This document shows positions 17,835-25,780 of a stretch of 64,000 nt of DNA, piece after piece. A program made the translations under genes and the position numbers. The notes beneath the pieces were generated by a model. The model had not been told where the DNA came from and made no database searches. It saw nothing but the letters and a program-made list of their open reading frames with translations. The stretch comes from Haloarcula amylovorans (GTDB lineage: Archaea > Halobacteriota > Halobacteria > Halobacteriales > Haloarculaceae), in the NCBI RefSeq assembly GCF_004681185.1, contig NZ_SRIF01000002.1:1361456-1425455 (forward strand), written 5' to 3'. Position 1 is the first letter of the stretch. Every line of letters starts with the position of its first letter.

Positions 17835-18016
17835 CTATCGATACTGCCGCTGGAGGTAGATGACCAGCGACGTTCCGACGAACATCGGCCAGAGCCACCG
17901 GCGACGGTCGGGAGAAAGAAGAAGTGACCGACGAGAATGAGATGATCGTGGCGATGTGCGGCCGTGCTGAACGAGTGCGCGCCAAACCGCGTCCGCGACC
18001 TCAGTGCGCCCTCCAT
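17835..18016 (-). pseudogene. Frameshifted remnant of a small membrane protein
   Basis: From ATG 18016 one frame reads MEGALRSRTRFGAHSFS and HRHDHLILVGHFFF. A different frame then gives DRRRWLWPMFVGTSLVIYLQRQYR and stops at 17835. Read together these resemble a short protein with one hydrophobic helix, broken by a frameshift near 17900. Neither half has a recognised family. The assignment rests only on the quality of the two pieces. Confidence 0.35.
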
Positions 18017-18025
18017 GTCGTCGCG

Positions 18026-18180
18026 TCAGTCGACGAGTCTAGGTGATAAACTACGCTTCGATATATCGAACTTGCCGGCGAGGCCGACGAGGCGTTTCTC
18101 GTCACCGTTCAGGTAGTGGGGGATTCGGTCTTCGAGGTGGCTCGCGTCGACGGTCGCGAGCGCCTCGCGAGCGCGCTCAT
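18026..18180 (-). pseudogene. C-terminal fragment of an unidentified protein, no start codon
   Basis: In the frame ending TGA at 18026 the sequence reads [19 protein letters not shown], then RIPHYLNGDEKRLVGLAGKF and DISKRSLSPRLVD. This is good protein-like sequence, yet no start codon precedes it; upstream it runs into the ABC ATPase 3' end in another frame. It looks like the tail of a gene whose front was lost when the ABC cassette arrived or was rearranged. The parent family is not recognised. Confidence 0.45.
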
Positions 18181-18974
18181 TGAGACGCCTCGTTGACCTC
18201 CTGCGGGCTACCGAGTTCGTCTCTGATTCGAGCGACGTATTCGAGGAACTCCTGTGCTGTCCGCTGACGCGGGCGGTCGATCTCGACAGGGACTGTAGAT
18301 CGCACAGTTCCGGGGTTGGCGTCCATAACGACCACGCGATCAGCCAGCGTCACCGCTTCGTCGATGTCGTGCGTGACGAACACAACGGTCTGTTCGGTCT
18401 GGGTCCAGATGTCGAGTAATTCAACGTGCAGGCGGTCGCGTGTCTGAGCGTCGACACTGGCGAACGGTTCGTCTAGTAAGAGAATCTCCGGACTGACAGC
18501 GAGAGCGCGAGCGATACCGACGCGTTGTTTCATGCCGCCGGACAGCTCCTTCGGGTACGCGTCCTCGAAGCCGTCAAGCCCGACGAGGTTGATCAACTCC
18601 CGGACCCGTGCTTCGCAGTCGGGGCAGTCACAGGCGGGCCGATCGAGGCCGAACCGGATGTTCCCGCGGACGGTTCGCCAGGGGAATAGCGCATACTCCT
18701 GAAAGACCATCCCCCGGTCCAACCCAGGACCAGTAACCGGGTCTCCACCGACCAGTATCGATCCACCGTCCGGGTCGTCGAGTCCAGCGATAGCCCGCAA
18801 CAGCGTCGTCTTCCCACACCCCGAGGGACCGACGACACAGCAGAACTCGCCTTCCGCAACCGAGAACGAGACGTCTGCGAGCGCTTGCGTCGACTCGTAG
18901 GACCTGCTGACGTTCTGGATTGTGATCTTCTCACGTGAGTCTTGACTGGTGGACGAGTTCGAGCTCAGCGCCAT
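18177..18974 (-). CDS. ABC transporter ATPase (nitrate/sulfonate/taurine type)
   Basis: The 265-residue ATPase would power import through the permease encoded just upstream. It shows Walker [10 protein letters not shown] loop [10 protein letters not shown], signature LSGGMKQR, Walker B ILLLDEP and switch His THD. Between the Q loop and the signature it carries an unusual CDCPDC cluster. ATG 18974 overlaps the permease end by 10 bp. Sequence type matches NrtD/SsuB/TauB. The broken gene tail at 18026-18180 lies directly downstream. Confidence 0.9.
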   Translation of the reverse strand: MALSSNSSTSQDSREKITIQNVSRSYESTQALADVSFSVAEGEFCCVVGPSGCGKTTLLRAIAGLDDPDGGSILVGGDPVTGPGLDRGMVFQEYALFPWRTVRGNIRFGLDRPACDCPDCEARVRELINLVGLDGFEDAYPKELSGGMKQRVGIARALAVSPEILLLDEPFASVDAQTRDRLHVELLDIWTQTEQTVVFVTHDIDEAVTLADRVVVMDANPGTVRSTVPVEIDRPRQRTAQEFLEYVARIRDELGSPQEVNEASQ

Positions 18975-19807
18975 GCGAGGATCCTCCGTTCGAGAAGCCG
19001 GAACCCGACGTCCATACAGAGGAACGCCAGGCTGATCAGAAACATGTAGGCGACGCTGGTCGCCATTGCGAGGTTGTTCGAGGCGTTGATAATCTCGTAG
19101 CCGACACCGGGCGCGCCGAACAGTTCGGCCCCAACGACGATCATCCAGCAGCGACCGATGCTCGTCCGGAATCCGGTCAACACCTGTGGGGCGGCGCTCG
19201 GGAGTGCGACGAGTTTCAGCATCGAGAGGTCGCGCTCCACGCCGAGGGTCGATGCGGCATCGGTCAGCTCGCTCGAGACACTTTCGACGCCACCGTAGGC
19301 CCCGTAGAAGTTGATCCAGAACGCGCCGACGAAGACGATGAACGCCGCCCCGGTGTGGTGAATGCCGAACCAAACGATCGCGAAGACGACCCACGCCAAC
19401 GGCGGGATCGGCCGGAGTACCCGGACGAGTGGCCGCAGCCAGTCGTCGAGTGTACCATTCCACCCCATCGTCAGCCCGAGACTGATTCCACAGCTCGCAC
19501 CGAGAAGGAGGCCAGGGACGTAGTGGAATAACGTCTGTGTGAGGTGCGCGAACCCGGTCGGTAGCACCAGACTCGATCCCAGAACTGGGACCACGATTGC
19601 GGTCGAGGTCGCAAACAGGTCGATAAACGCGCGTACTGCATCGAGAGGACTGGGCACCAGATACGACGGCTGGGTCGTCATCGCGCCAACCCACCAAACG
19701 AGTAGAAACACGAGGAGACCGCCCAGGCCGTGCAGATACCGCCGTAGGTTCCCCTCGAAGCTGTCGGCGACCACCGTGTCAGAACTGGTATTGGTTTGGT
19801 GGTTCAT
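18965..19807 (-). CDS. ABC transporter permease (nitrate/sulfonate/taurine type)
   Basis: A 280-residue inner-membrane permease with about six helices. The cytoplasmic coupling loop ([20 protein letters not shown] then [19 protein letters not shown]) is the EAA-type loop that contacts the ATPase. Features such as [15 protein letters not shown] are typical of SsuC/TauC/NrtB. Its start overlaps the binding-protein stop by 4 bp (ATGA) and its end overlaps the ATPase start, so the three genes are one operon. Confidence 0.9.
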   Translation of the reverse strand: MNHQTNTSSDTVVADSFEGNLRRYLHGLGGLLVFLLVWWVGAMTTQPSYLVPSPLDAVRAFIDLFATSTAIVVPVLGSSLVLPTGFAHLTQTLFHYVPGLLLGASCGISLGLTMGWNGTLDDWLRPLVRVLRPIPPLAWVVFAIVWFGIHHTGAAFIVFVGAFWINFYGAYGGVESVSSELTDAASTLGVERDLSMLKLVALPSAAPQVLTGFRTSIGRCWMIVVGAELFGAPGVGYEIINASNNLAMATSVAYMFLISLAFLCMDVGFRLLERRILAWR

Positions 19808-20832
19808 CTCTGAATGGCGTCGTAGGGGTCGAACGCGAACAGGTTCTCGGTCGCGATCGGTTCCTCGATATTGCTGACGTTCGCGACAAACTCACCCATC
19901 GTCGAAGTTTGGTCAGTAATCGCGTGTGGGTCTGAGAGGAAATCCGACGCTGTGGAGTCCATCGCCTCTTCGGCGAGGTCCTCGCTCACGCCGGAGCCAA
20001 TCACCGATGCGGCGTGGGCAGCAGCTACATCCGGTGAATCCGCCGTGAACTCGGTTGCCGCGGTGTGCTGTTCGACCAGCGACTGCGAGACGTCCCTGTC
20101 ATCGATCACACGCTGGTTCGCGAACAGTACTGTGACCGGGTGGTTTTCCAGGATATTTCCGGACCAAGCGAGTTCGCCGAAGCCGTCATCCTGGCCGATA
20201 ATCGTCGCGAACGGTTCCTGGATGATCGTCGCGTCGATGTCGCCCGACTTTATTGTCTGGACCGCCTTCGCCGGCGGGACTTTCGACTCGTTAATTGTGG
20301 ACTCCATCTCACCGACGTCGAGATCCTCCTGAATCCAGTATCGGAGGACGATGTCGGGGACGCTCCCGTCCGGTGGAGCACCGAACCGGATCTTGCGACC
20401 ATGCTTCTGCTCGAAGCGTTCGAACATGGCTGGTCCTTCCCGTTCGTACAAATCGACGAGTTCGGTTGTCCCCATGGCCTTGAAGCCGTTTCTCGAGTTT
20501 GCCGCGAGAATACCGGCGTCGGTCCCTTTGTCGATGAGAACCATCGCTGGGGTAATTCCGAAGAGCGCAACGTCGACATCCCCGCTGGCAAACGCCTTGA
20601 CGACGCTGGGGCCAGAGCTGAACCGCTCTATTGTAACGTCCACTGGGACGTTCTCGTAGTAGCCCTCCTGGTCCATCACGTAGTGTTGCATGTTCGGATA
20701 AATCGGGACGTACGCGACCGTGACAGAATCGAGTGACCCGCCTCCTCGGCCGAGACAGCCGGTGATTCCTGTCGCAGCAACTGTGGTTGCGCCTGCCCTC
20801 TGCAGCAGGCTTCGGCGCGAGATTTGATTCAT
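19804..20832 (-). CDS. ABC transporter substrate-binding lipoprotein (Tat-exported)
   Basis: The 342-residue SsuA/TauA/NrtA-like binding protein has a twin-arginine signal (SRRSLLQRAG) and the lipobox ITGC, so it is exported folded and lipid-anchored. The mature part contains FASGDVDVALFGITPAMVLI, a typical ligand-lobe hinge of this family. ATG 20832 directly precedes the signal; 20856 is less likely. The substrate could be a sulfonate, nitrate, taurine or thiamine-precursor-like molecule and cannot be fixed from sequence. An AT-rich ATTATAATAATT at about 20856-20867 lies just upstream and may be the promoter. Confidence 0.9.
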   Translation of the reverse strand: MNQISRRSLLQRAGATTVAATGITGCLGRGGGSLDSVTVAYVPIYPNMQHYVMDQEGYYENVPVDVTIERFSSGPSVVKAFASGDVDVALFGITPAMVLIDKGTDAGILAANSRNGFKAMGTTELVDLYEREGPAMFERFEQKHGRKIRFGAPPDGSVPDIVLRYWIQEDLDVGEMESTINESKVPPAKAVQTIKSGDIDATIIQEPFATIIGQDDGFGELAWSGNILENHPVTVLFANQRVIDDRDVSQSLVEQHTAATEFTADSPDVAAAHAASVIGSGVSEDLAEEAMDSTASDFLSDPHAITDQTSTMGEFVANVSNIEEPIATENLFAFDPYDAIQR

Positions 20833-21233
20833 CTGTGTTACTAAATCTCTGTCCAATTATAATAATTCCTGCGAACTCTCTAAGAAATGTTAATAATAGG
20901 GTCGGCCGAGTCCGTCTGTTTCGCTGGCTTTGCCCGGAGCTCGACGAGTTGGACAGAATCGGTTCGTGTCGGCTAGCGGGCTGAAGTGATCCTGTGACCC
21001 GGAGAAGCCGATTGTGAGCGCATCTTTCGCTGCTCTGGCCTCTCTGACGAACGTCGAGATCCCTCCGAGCGACCTGTCTGGCACACACGTTCCGCACCGC
21101 TCGTTTCGACCACAGTGTTTTGCTGTGTATTGGTACCACACCACGAGCTACATTCTCAGCGGTTATGGACGATGCGCAGCGGCCGCTCGAAGCGACGTGG
21201 CCGTCTCGGGCGAAAAAGTCCGGCGGAACGTCC
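20833..21233. other. Intergenic region upstream of ABC operon
   Basis: About 400 bp with no convincing gene. The first 70 bp beside the binding-protein start are AT-rich and probably hold its promoter. Open frames from 21014 (plus) and to 21144 (minus) lack family resemblance and have no matching partner. The rest is featureless to my reading. Confidence 0.5.
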
Positions 21234-21533
21234 TCAACGAACGTACAGCGAGTAGAGGATGATGCCGAGACCGACGGCAGTCAGACTACTGGAGACGAAG
21301 ACGCTGGTGTAGATGAGGTCACCTGCCATGTAGCGCTCGATGCCGAGGTCGAGGACGCCGCCGAGTATCGCCCCGAGCGTGACGACGCCGAACCCGAGAG
21401 TAAGCCACTTGTGTTCGGGCGACTGGGTCCTGCTGTAGGCCTTGTACGAGTAGTACGTGATGAGGCCGCCGATGATGAGGATGAGTGTCTGTGCGATGAC
21501 GACACCGATCTGCGAGGTCGGGATATGTACCAT
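21234..21533 (-). CDS. DUF7521-like three-helix membrane protein
   Basis: The 99-residue protein has three hydrophobic helices (around 10-28, 45-62 and 75-95), with YYSYKAYSRTQSPEHKWL as the loop after the first. Small haloarchaeal membrane proteins of this type are usually encoded right after a winged-helix regulator, as here with a 2-bp gap. The pair is likely a sensor or regulator unit, but the mechanism is unknown. The ribosome-binding site AAGGAGAC lies within the end of the upstream gene. Confidence 0.8.
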   Translation of the reverse strand: MVHIPTSQIGVVIAQTLILIIGGLITYYSYKAYSRTQSPEHKWLTLGFGVVTLGAILGGVLDLGIERYMAGDLIYTSVFVSSSLTAVGLGIILYSLYVR

Positions 21534-21535
21534 GA

Positions 21536-21913
21536 TTAGGTCTCCTTTCGAACCTCCGACCAGATGTTCTCCAGTCGCTGGTCCGGCGTCCGTGCCCGGT
21601 GGGCGATTTCGACGTCGAAGGCGTTGTGGTCGTCAAGGAGAATGACGACCTCCTCGAAGTCGATGTCGTATCGGCTGGCATGTTGGCCATCGGGCCGGAC
21701 CTCGACGCCTTCGTAGAGGAGCGAAGAGTCGGTGAGCAGTTCCAGTTTTCGATAGGTCGTCGAGAGGGGAACGCCGCTCTCGTCGGCTATCTCGCTCGCG
21801 GTCATCGGTTCGTCGAGGACGCTGACGATGTCACGACAGTCCTCGTCGTCTAAGGCGTCGAGCACTGTCGTCAATTCGGGTGAGTCGTCGTCACCGAACG
21901 GGTTCCGGACCAT
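21536..21913 (-). CDS. Winged helix-turn-helix regulator paired with DUF7521 protein
   Basis: A 125-residue ArsR-like transcription regulator. The HTH spans about residues 20-65 and includes TASEIADESGVPLSTTYRKL. A C-terminal beta segment follows and ends with EIAHRARTPDQRLENIWSEV. ATG 21913 is chosen; the longer frame to 22144 overlaps the divergent oxidase gene and is Arg-rich, non-protein-like sequence. Its position divergent from the multicopper oxidase (210 bp apart) makes that gene a candidate target. Confidence 0.82.
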   Translation of the reverse strand: MVRNPFGDDDSPELTTVLDALDDEDCRDIVSVLDEPMTASEIADESGVPLSTTYRKLELLTDSSLLYEGVEVRPDGQHASRYDIDFEEVVILLDDHNAFDVEIAHRARTPDQRLENIWSEVRKET

Positions 21914-22122
21914 CCTTGTCTGGAACTCGACATTCCCGACCTTTAGTCTCACCGACTCGCCGCTACGACTCCGCTCGGACGGGATAACGACGGATTCGTG
22001 CCGGGATGTTCGACGGCGTGGATTACTAAACGGACGGCGATTCTCAGTTTCTGGGAACGGTTCTACCGGCGCGAGAACGCCCCTCTGGGGGTTTATGGGT
22101 AGCTTGTCTACGTCCACCTGTA

Positions 22123-23271
22123 ATGAGTGAACGCATCGGTGCACCCGGTTCAGGTATCTCGCGTCGCGATTTCGTGAAGGCGTCCGGTCTCGGCGGCACG
22201 CTCGCGCTTGCGGGCTGTACGGCTCCCGGTTCTCCGAACAGGGTCGACGCGGGCGCGAACACGAATGCCACCGCCGCCAGCAGCGACCTGCCGACCACGT
22301 CGCCGCCGGAGGTCGTCAACGTCGACGAGCAGGGCGGGAAAGTGACGCTCTCGTCGGTCCCCGCCCGTCACGACGCCCACCCCGGTGATGCGATGGGCGG
22401 CCCCGTCGAACTTCCGCAGGTGTGGGCGTTCAAAGCCGACGACGGGAACCCGAGCGTCCCCGGCCCCATCCTCCGGACGACGGAGGGCGAGGACATGGAA
22501 GTGACGCTGGACAACACGGACGGGATGCGCCCGCATACGGTCCACTTCCACGCCGTCTCGAAGAAGTGGGAGGACGACGGCGTCCCGACGACGACGGGCG
22601 TCCGCGTCGACCCCGGCGACAGCCACACCTACACTATTCCCGCGGACGTGCCCGGCACGCACCTCTATCACTGCCACTACCAGACCCATCGACACATCGA
22701 CATGGGGATGTACGGCATCTTCCGCGTCGACCCGAAGGGGTACGAACCGGCCGATAAGGAGTACTTCATGACGATGAAGGAGTGGGACTCCCGGCTCAAT
22801 CGCCAGATGGCGGGGATGGACGCCACCTACAGTCCGCGTGACCGTAACCCGGACACCTTCACCATCAACGGGAAGTCCGCGCCCCACACCCTCCACCCGG
22901 AACAAGGGTCCCCTATCATCGTCGAACAGGGCGATACGGTCCGCATCCACATGGTCAACGCGGGCTACATGGACCACCCGATGCACATCCACAACCACCG
23001 CTACCAGGTGACTCACAAGGACGGCGGTGAGATCCCCGACGTCGCCCGACACGAGCAGGACGTCTGCTCGGTTCCGCCTGCGGGCCGCCGGACCATCGAG
23101 TTCACGGCTGACGCCGACCCCGGCATCTACCTCATGCACTGCCACAAGGTCAACCACGTCATGAACGGCACCGCCTACCCTGGCGGGATGCTGACCGGTC
23201 TCGTCTACAAGGAGGCGATGGGTACGGACATCTTCAAGAAGCTGATGGAGTACGCGGGGTACGAGGGTTGA
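22123..23271 (+). CDS. Two-domain multicopper oxidase, Tat-exported lipoprotein
   Basis: The 382-residue cupredoxin-type oxidase has a twin-arginine signal (SRRDFVKAS) and lipobox LALAGC, so it is anchored outside the cell. Domain 1 has the copper ligands HTVHFH and HLYHCHYQTHRHIDMGMYG. Domain 2 has HPMHIHNH and LMHCHKVNHVMNGTAYPGGM. This pattern fits two-domain laccase-like or nitrite-reductase-like enzymes, which act as trimers. The HCH motif in both domains favours a multicopper oxidase. The substrate is unknown; copper detoxification or phenol oxidation are possible. The stop codon lies within a hairpin. Confidence 0.87.
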   Translation: MSERIGAPGSGISRRDFVKASGLGGTLALAGCTAPGSPNRVDAGANTNATAASSDLPTTSPPEVVNVDEQGGKVTLSSVPARHDAHPGDAMGGPVELPQVWAFKADDGNPSVPGPILRTTEGEDMEVTLDNTDGMRPHTVHFHAVSKKWEDDGVPTTTGVRVDPGDSHTYTIPADVPGTHLYHCHYQTHRHIDMGMYGIFRVDPKGYEPADKEYFMTMKEWDSRLNRQMAGMDATYSPRDRNPDTFTINGKSAPHTLHPEQGSPIIVEQGDTVRIHMVNAGYMDHPMHIHNHRYQVTHKDGGEIPDVARHEQDVCSVPPAGRRTIEFTADADPGIYLMHCHKVNHVMNGTAYPGGMLTGLVYKEAMGTDIFKKLMEYAGYEG

Positions 23272-23288
23272 GCGAAGCGAAACCCTCG
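23262..23288. repeat. Hairpin with GAGCGAAGCGA loop spanning the oxidase stop codon
   Basis: Perfect 8-bp arms CGAGGGTT and AACCCTCG flank the 11-nt loop GAGCGAAGCGA. The TGA stop of the multicopper oxidase (23269-23271) lies across the stem-loop junction. It could act as a transcript 3'-end structure or processing site. Confidence 0.7.
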
Positions 23289-23291
23289 ATA

Positions 23292-23368
23292 TAGGCGAAC
23301 GGCGACCAACGGGAGCCGTGAGCAGCGAGGGCTGACCGTAGGGAAGCCTTCAGACAGAACGAACGGGG
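23292..23368 (+). repeat. Direct repeat copy 1 (about 77 bp)
   Basis: This stretch, beginning TAGGCGAACGGCGACC, matches 24946-25020 at roughly four bases in five by eye, in the same orientation. Shared blocks are GCGAACGGCGACC, GAGCAGCGAGG, CTGACCG, TTCAGAC and GAACGAACGGG. A shorter relative, AACGGCGACCGCAGGGAGCCG, occurs near 60609-60629. Confidence 0.75.
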
Positions 23369-23383
23369 AGCGAAGCGACCCGT
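23363..23383. repeat. Hairpin with identical GAGCGAAGCGA loop
   Basis: Five-base arms ACGGG and CCCGT flank the same 11-nt loop seen at 23262-23288. A further degenerate relative (arms CGAGAGTT/AATCCTCG, loop GAGCGAAGTGG) follows at 23390-23416. Three such units thus sit in tandem after the oxidase gene. Confidence 0.65.
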
Positions 23384-23509
23384 GAGTTGCGAGAGTTGAG
23401 CGAAGTGGAATCCTCGGCTCTGTTGGACCCTCAATAGTTACAGATTCTGACGTAGATCTGTGAGTACAGGAAGTTTATACGCCGATTTCGGTGCGCTCTC
23501 CTGTGGCCC

Positions 23510-23887
23510 TCATTTCGAAAGGTAGGCAGTCACGTCGGTTGAGGAAATCATCCCAACGTAATCGTCGTCAACGACAGGGAGGTGTTTGACACCGTACGTG
23601 GTCATCATCGCGGCGACCTCCTCCATATAATTGTCCGGGGAAGCGGTTTCGACATCGGTCGTCATTATGTCCGCTACCTGTAACTCGGCGACGTTTCGTC
23701 CGTCAGCCACGGCGGTAAGTACGTCAGTACTACTGATGATGGCCCGTGGTGTGGTTTTGACAACCAGAGCGTTAACTTCCTTCCCTCTCATCTGTTGTAC
23801 GGCTTCCTTGACCGTTGCATCCGCCGAGATCATCTCAAGGGGGCTGGACATGACTTCTTCGACAGTAACTCTATCGCTGGGGCTCAT
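23510..23887 (-). CDS. Two-CBS-domain protein
   Basis: The 125-residue protein consists of two CBS domains back to back, a Bateman module. The first covers about 8-65 (VEEVMSSPLEMISADATVKE) and the second 70-125 (IMTTDVETASPDNYMEEV). Such modules bind adenosine-type nucleotides and regulate partner proteins. There is no fused effector domain. Lower GC than its neighbours and the flanking direct repeats suggest it belongs to an accessory patch. Confidence 0.88.
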   Translation of the reverse strand: MSPSDRVTVEEVMSSPLEMISADATVKEAVQQMRGKEVNALVVKTTPRAIISSTDVLTAVADGRNVAELQVADIMTTDVETASPDNYMEEVAAMMTTYGVKHLPVVDDDYVGMISSTDVTAYLSK

Positions 23888-24231
23888 ATTCTTAGAAACG
23901 GACGCAATGCTAAGATATTTTCTTGTAACGGCAACGGCCCCCCTCCTTCAAAGCCGAGGGAGTGCCAGAATACTCCCTTTAGCGGATACAGAGGTGTGAG
24001 ATCCGCGTATTGTATTCCTCATGAAGCTGCGAACCTCACTCGGACCTGATAGACCGTTTACTGGTCAATTCGCAAGTCTATCGAATAGCGTATTTCCTCA
24101 GTGGACCCTGAAACAAAGGGGTTCTAGTAGGAGTGCCTCTCGGAATATGCTGCGGTTGGGCAGCACGTAACGTAGTGTTGTGGGAGTGAATGTCGCGGCT
24201 AATTATCCTCCTGAAGGTCTATATACCGGCA
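23888..24231. other. Lower-GC intergenic stretch
   Basis: About 340 bp between the CBS gene and the HalOD1 gene, visibly less GC-rich than most of the window. I see no gene, tRNA or long inverted repeat. It includes T-rich and A-rich tracts (AAGATATTTTCTTG) that could hold the CBS promoter. Confidence 0.5.
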
Positions 24232-24462
24232 ATGAAATACGATATTGCCGCAGATGAAAGTGTGAGCGAAGCTGTTCTCGTTAGTGTCAGTCGATTCGAG
24301 TCTACTGCCGTTACTGACCTTCCGTTGCTCTACGAGACGATAGACCCTGACTCGCTGGAGGCGATATTCACCTCTCAAGCGGACATTTGTGTCTCATTTG
24401 TCTATAGCAATTCTCGAGTCGAGATCTACGATAACGAGTTCATTACTGTCGAAGCTACCTGA
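24232..24462 (+). CDS. HalOD1 output-domain protein
   Basis: A 76-residue stand-alone HalOD1 domain (MKYDIAADESVSEAVLVSVS ... LPLLYETIDPDSLEAIFTS). These occur in haloarchaeal signalling proteins, and their partner is unknown. An in-frame ATG at 24190 preceded by GGGAGTGA would add MSRLIILLKVYIPA; I prefer 24232 because the family starts there. Codon use is more AT-rich than in the neighbouring genes. Confidence 0.75.
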   Translation: MKYDIAADESVSEAVLVSVSRFESTAVTDLPLLYETIDPDSLEAIFTSQADICVSFVYSNSRVEIYDNEFITVEAT

Positions 24463-24628
24463 TCGAAAATCTTCGTGTAGTATGCACATCTGCTAAGAGG
24501 GTATGTCGTCACTCTTTGCCTGAAACGGAGAGCGACGACTGTGTCGATGTATCGTGGATAGGTCGGTACAGGTGACCTCTGTATCGGTCTACACACAACG
24601 CTTTCTGTTTCCCTATCGTAGGTTGCGT

Positions 24629-24850
24629 ATGTCCACGACCGTCGCGGTACCTGATGTAGACGAGATGTGTGCGTACTGTGAGTCGCGTATTTTTGACCAC
24701 GACCCCATCTGTGTTCGTGACTGTGAGGACGACTGCGGCTCGCCCGTCTATTTCTGTAACTACGCCTGTCTATCGGCGTATATAGACGAGAATAACCTCA
24801 CAACGGGCAACACCTGTGAGTGGGACCCCGACGACAGTGGCTGTTGCTAA
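24629..24850 (+). CDS. Cys-rich zinc-binding small protein (DUF7576-like)
   Basis: The 73-residue protein is rich in Cys: CAYC, ICVRDCEDDC, YFCNYACLSAYID and a C-terminal CEWDPDDSGCC. The C-x2-C ... C-x3-C spacing with aromatic residues resembles TRASH/MYM-type treble-clef zinc fingers. ATG 24629 gives the compact domain; the in-frame ATG 24554 adds unrelated sequence. The function is unknown; metal sensing is an inference. Confidence 0.75.
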   Translation: MSTTVAVPDVDEMCAYCESRIFDHDPICVRDCEDDCGSPVYFCNYACLSAYIDENNLTTGNTCEWDPDDSGCC

Positions 24851-24945
24851 TCAAGCGTCTCGGTCAATTTACGCTCCTACCTAGCGGCTGTTTCAGGAAG
24901 GACTGTGTCTCACCGATAGTATCTCGACAGAGCCAGTCCTCAGAA

Positions 24946-25020
24946 TAAGCGAACGGCGACCGCGGGGAACCGCGAGCAGCGAGGCCTGACCGCAGGGAGG
25001 CTTTCAGACGAACGAACGGG
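24946..25020 (+). repeat. Direct repeat copy 2 (about 75 bp)
   Basis: Same orientation and sequence blocks as 23292-23368. The two copies bracket about 1.6 kb carrying the CBS, HalOD1 and DUF7576-like genes, which are less GC-rich than the surroundings. Confidence 0.75.
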
Positions 25021-25090
25021 AAAAGCGAGGCCCGCGGATTACCTCACACGTACCGAGGTGCTTTTGGCCCATCCCCCAGTAGAGAGAGGC

Positions 25091-25777
25091 GTGCTGTCGG
25101 TTGAGCTACACACACATTCAGCGCTCTCTCACGACGGCCGGGACTCCGTCGAACTGTTGTTAGAGCAAGCTAGCGGGATCGGCTTGGACGCACTCGCCAT
25201 CACCGACCACGACGAGATATCGGCGAGTCAGCGAGCGGCCGAACTCGCGCCGGAGTACGGCCTCGTCGGAATCACGGGAATGGAGGTCACGTCCACGGCC
25301 GGCCACGTCCTCGCACTGGGTATCGACGAGGCGGTTCCGGCCGGACTCTCCTTCGCAGAGACGCTCGATCGCATCCGCGAACACAACGGCCTCGCCGTCG
25401 TCCCTCATCCCTTCCAGGAGTCGCGCCACGGCGTGCTCGAACACATCTCGAAGGACGAACTCGCCGAGGCCGACGCCATCGAGGTGTACAACTCCCGTCT
25501 GCTGACCGGGCGCTCGAACCGACAGGCAGAACGGTTCGCACGCCGCCGAGGATTGCCGATGACCGCCGGGAGCGACGCGCATATCGCCGAGATGGTCGGG
25601 CAGGCGGTGACGAAAGTCGACGCCGACGAGCGGTCGGTCGAGGCGATCCTTGACGCCATTCGGGCAGGCCGGACGACCGTCGAGGGCGAACGGACCCCGT
25701 GGCGTATCAGTTTCCGGCAGGCCGCAGGCGGGGCCAAGCGCCGTGTACAGAGCCGCATCGGGAGCTTTCTGGGCTGA
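25091..25777 (+). CDS. PHP-domain metal-dependent phosphoesterase
   Basis: The 228-residue PHP protein has motif 1 ELHTHSALSHDG, motif 2 ALAITDHDEIS, GMEVTS, VPHPF and the C-terminal MTAGSDAH, together a trinuclear metal site. Such proteins hydrolyse phosphoester bonds of nucleotides or small phosphates. GTG 25091 is chosen since it places motif 1 near the N-terminus and follows GAGAGG; GTG 25058 is possible. Three bases separate its stop from the asparagine-synthase-like gene, so they are probably cotranscribed. Confidence 0.88.
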   Translation: MLSVELHTHSALSHDGRDSVELLLEQASGIGLDALAITDHDEISASQRAAELAPEYGLVGITGMEVTSTAGHVLALGIDEAVPAGLSFAETLDRIREHNGLAVVPHPFQESRHGVLEHISKDELAEADAIEVYNSRLLTGRSNRQAERFARRRGLPMTAGSDAHIAEMVGQAVTKVDADERSVEAILDAIRAGRTTVEGERTPWRISFRQAAGGAKRRVQSRIGSFLG

Positions 25778-25780
25778 GCG

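Noticed and set aside
21014..21262. 82-codon plus-strand frame in the ABC upstream gap
   Set aside because: No family resemblance, runs into the DUF7521 gene antisense and has unusual composition.
22150..23157. 335-codon minus-strand frame
   Set aside because: Exact antisense of the multicopper oxidase; Val/Asp/Arg repeats reflect reversed codons.
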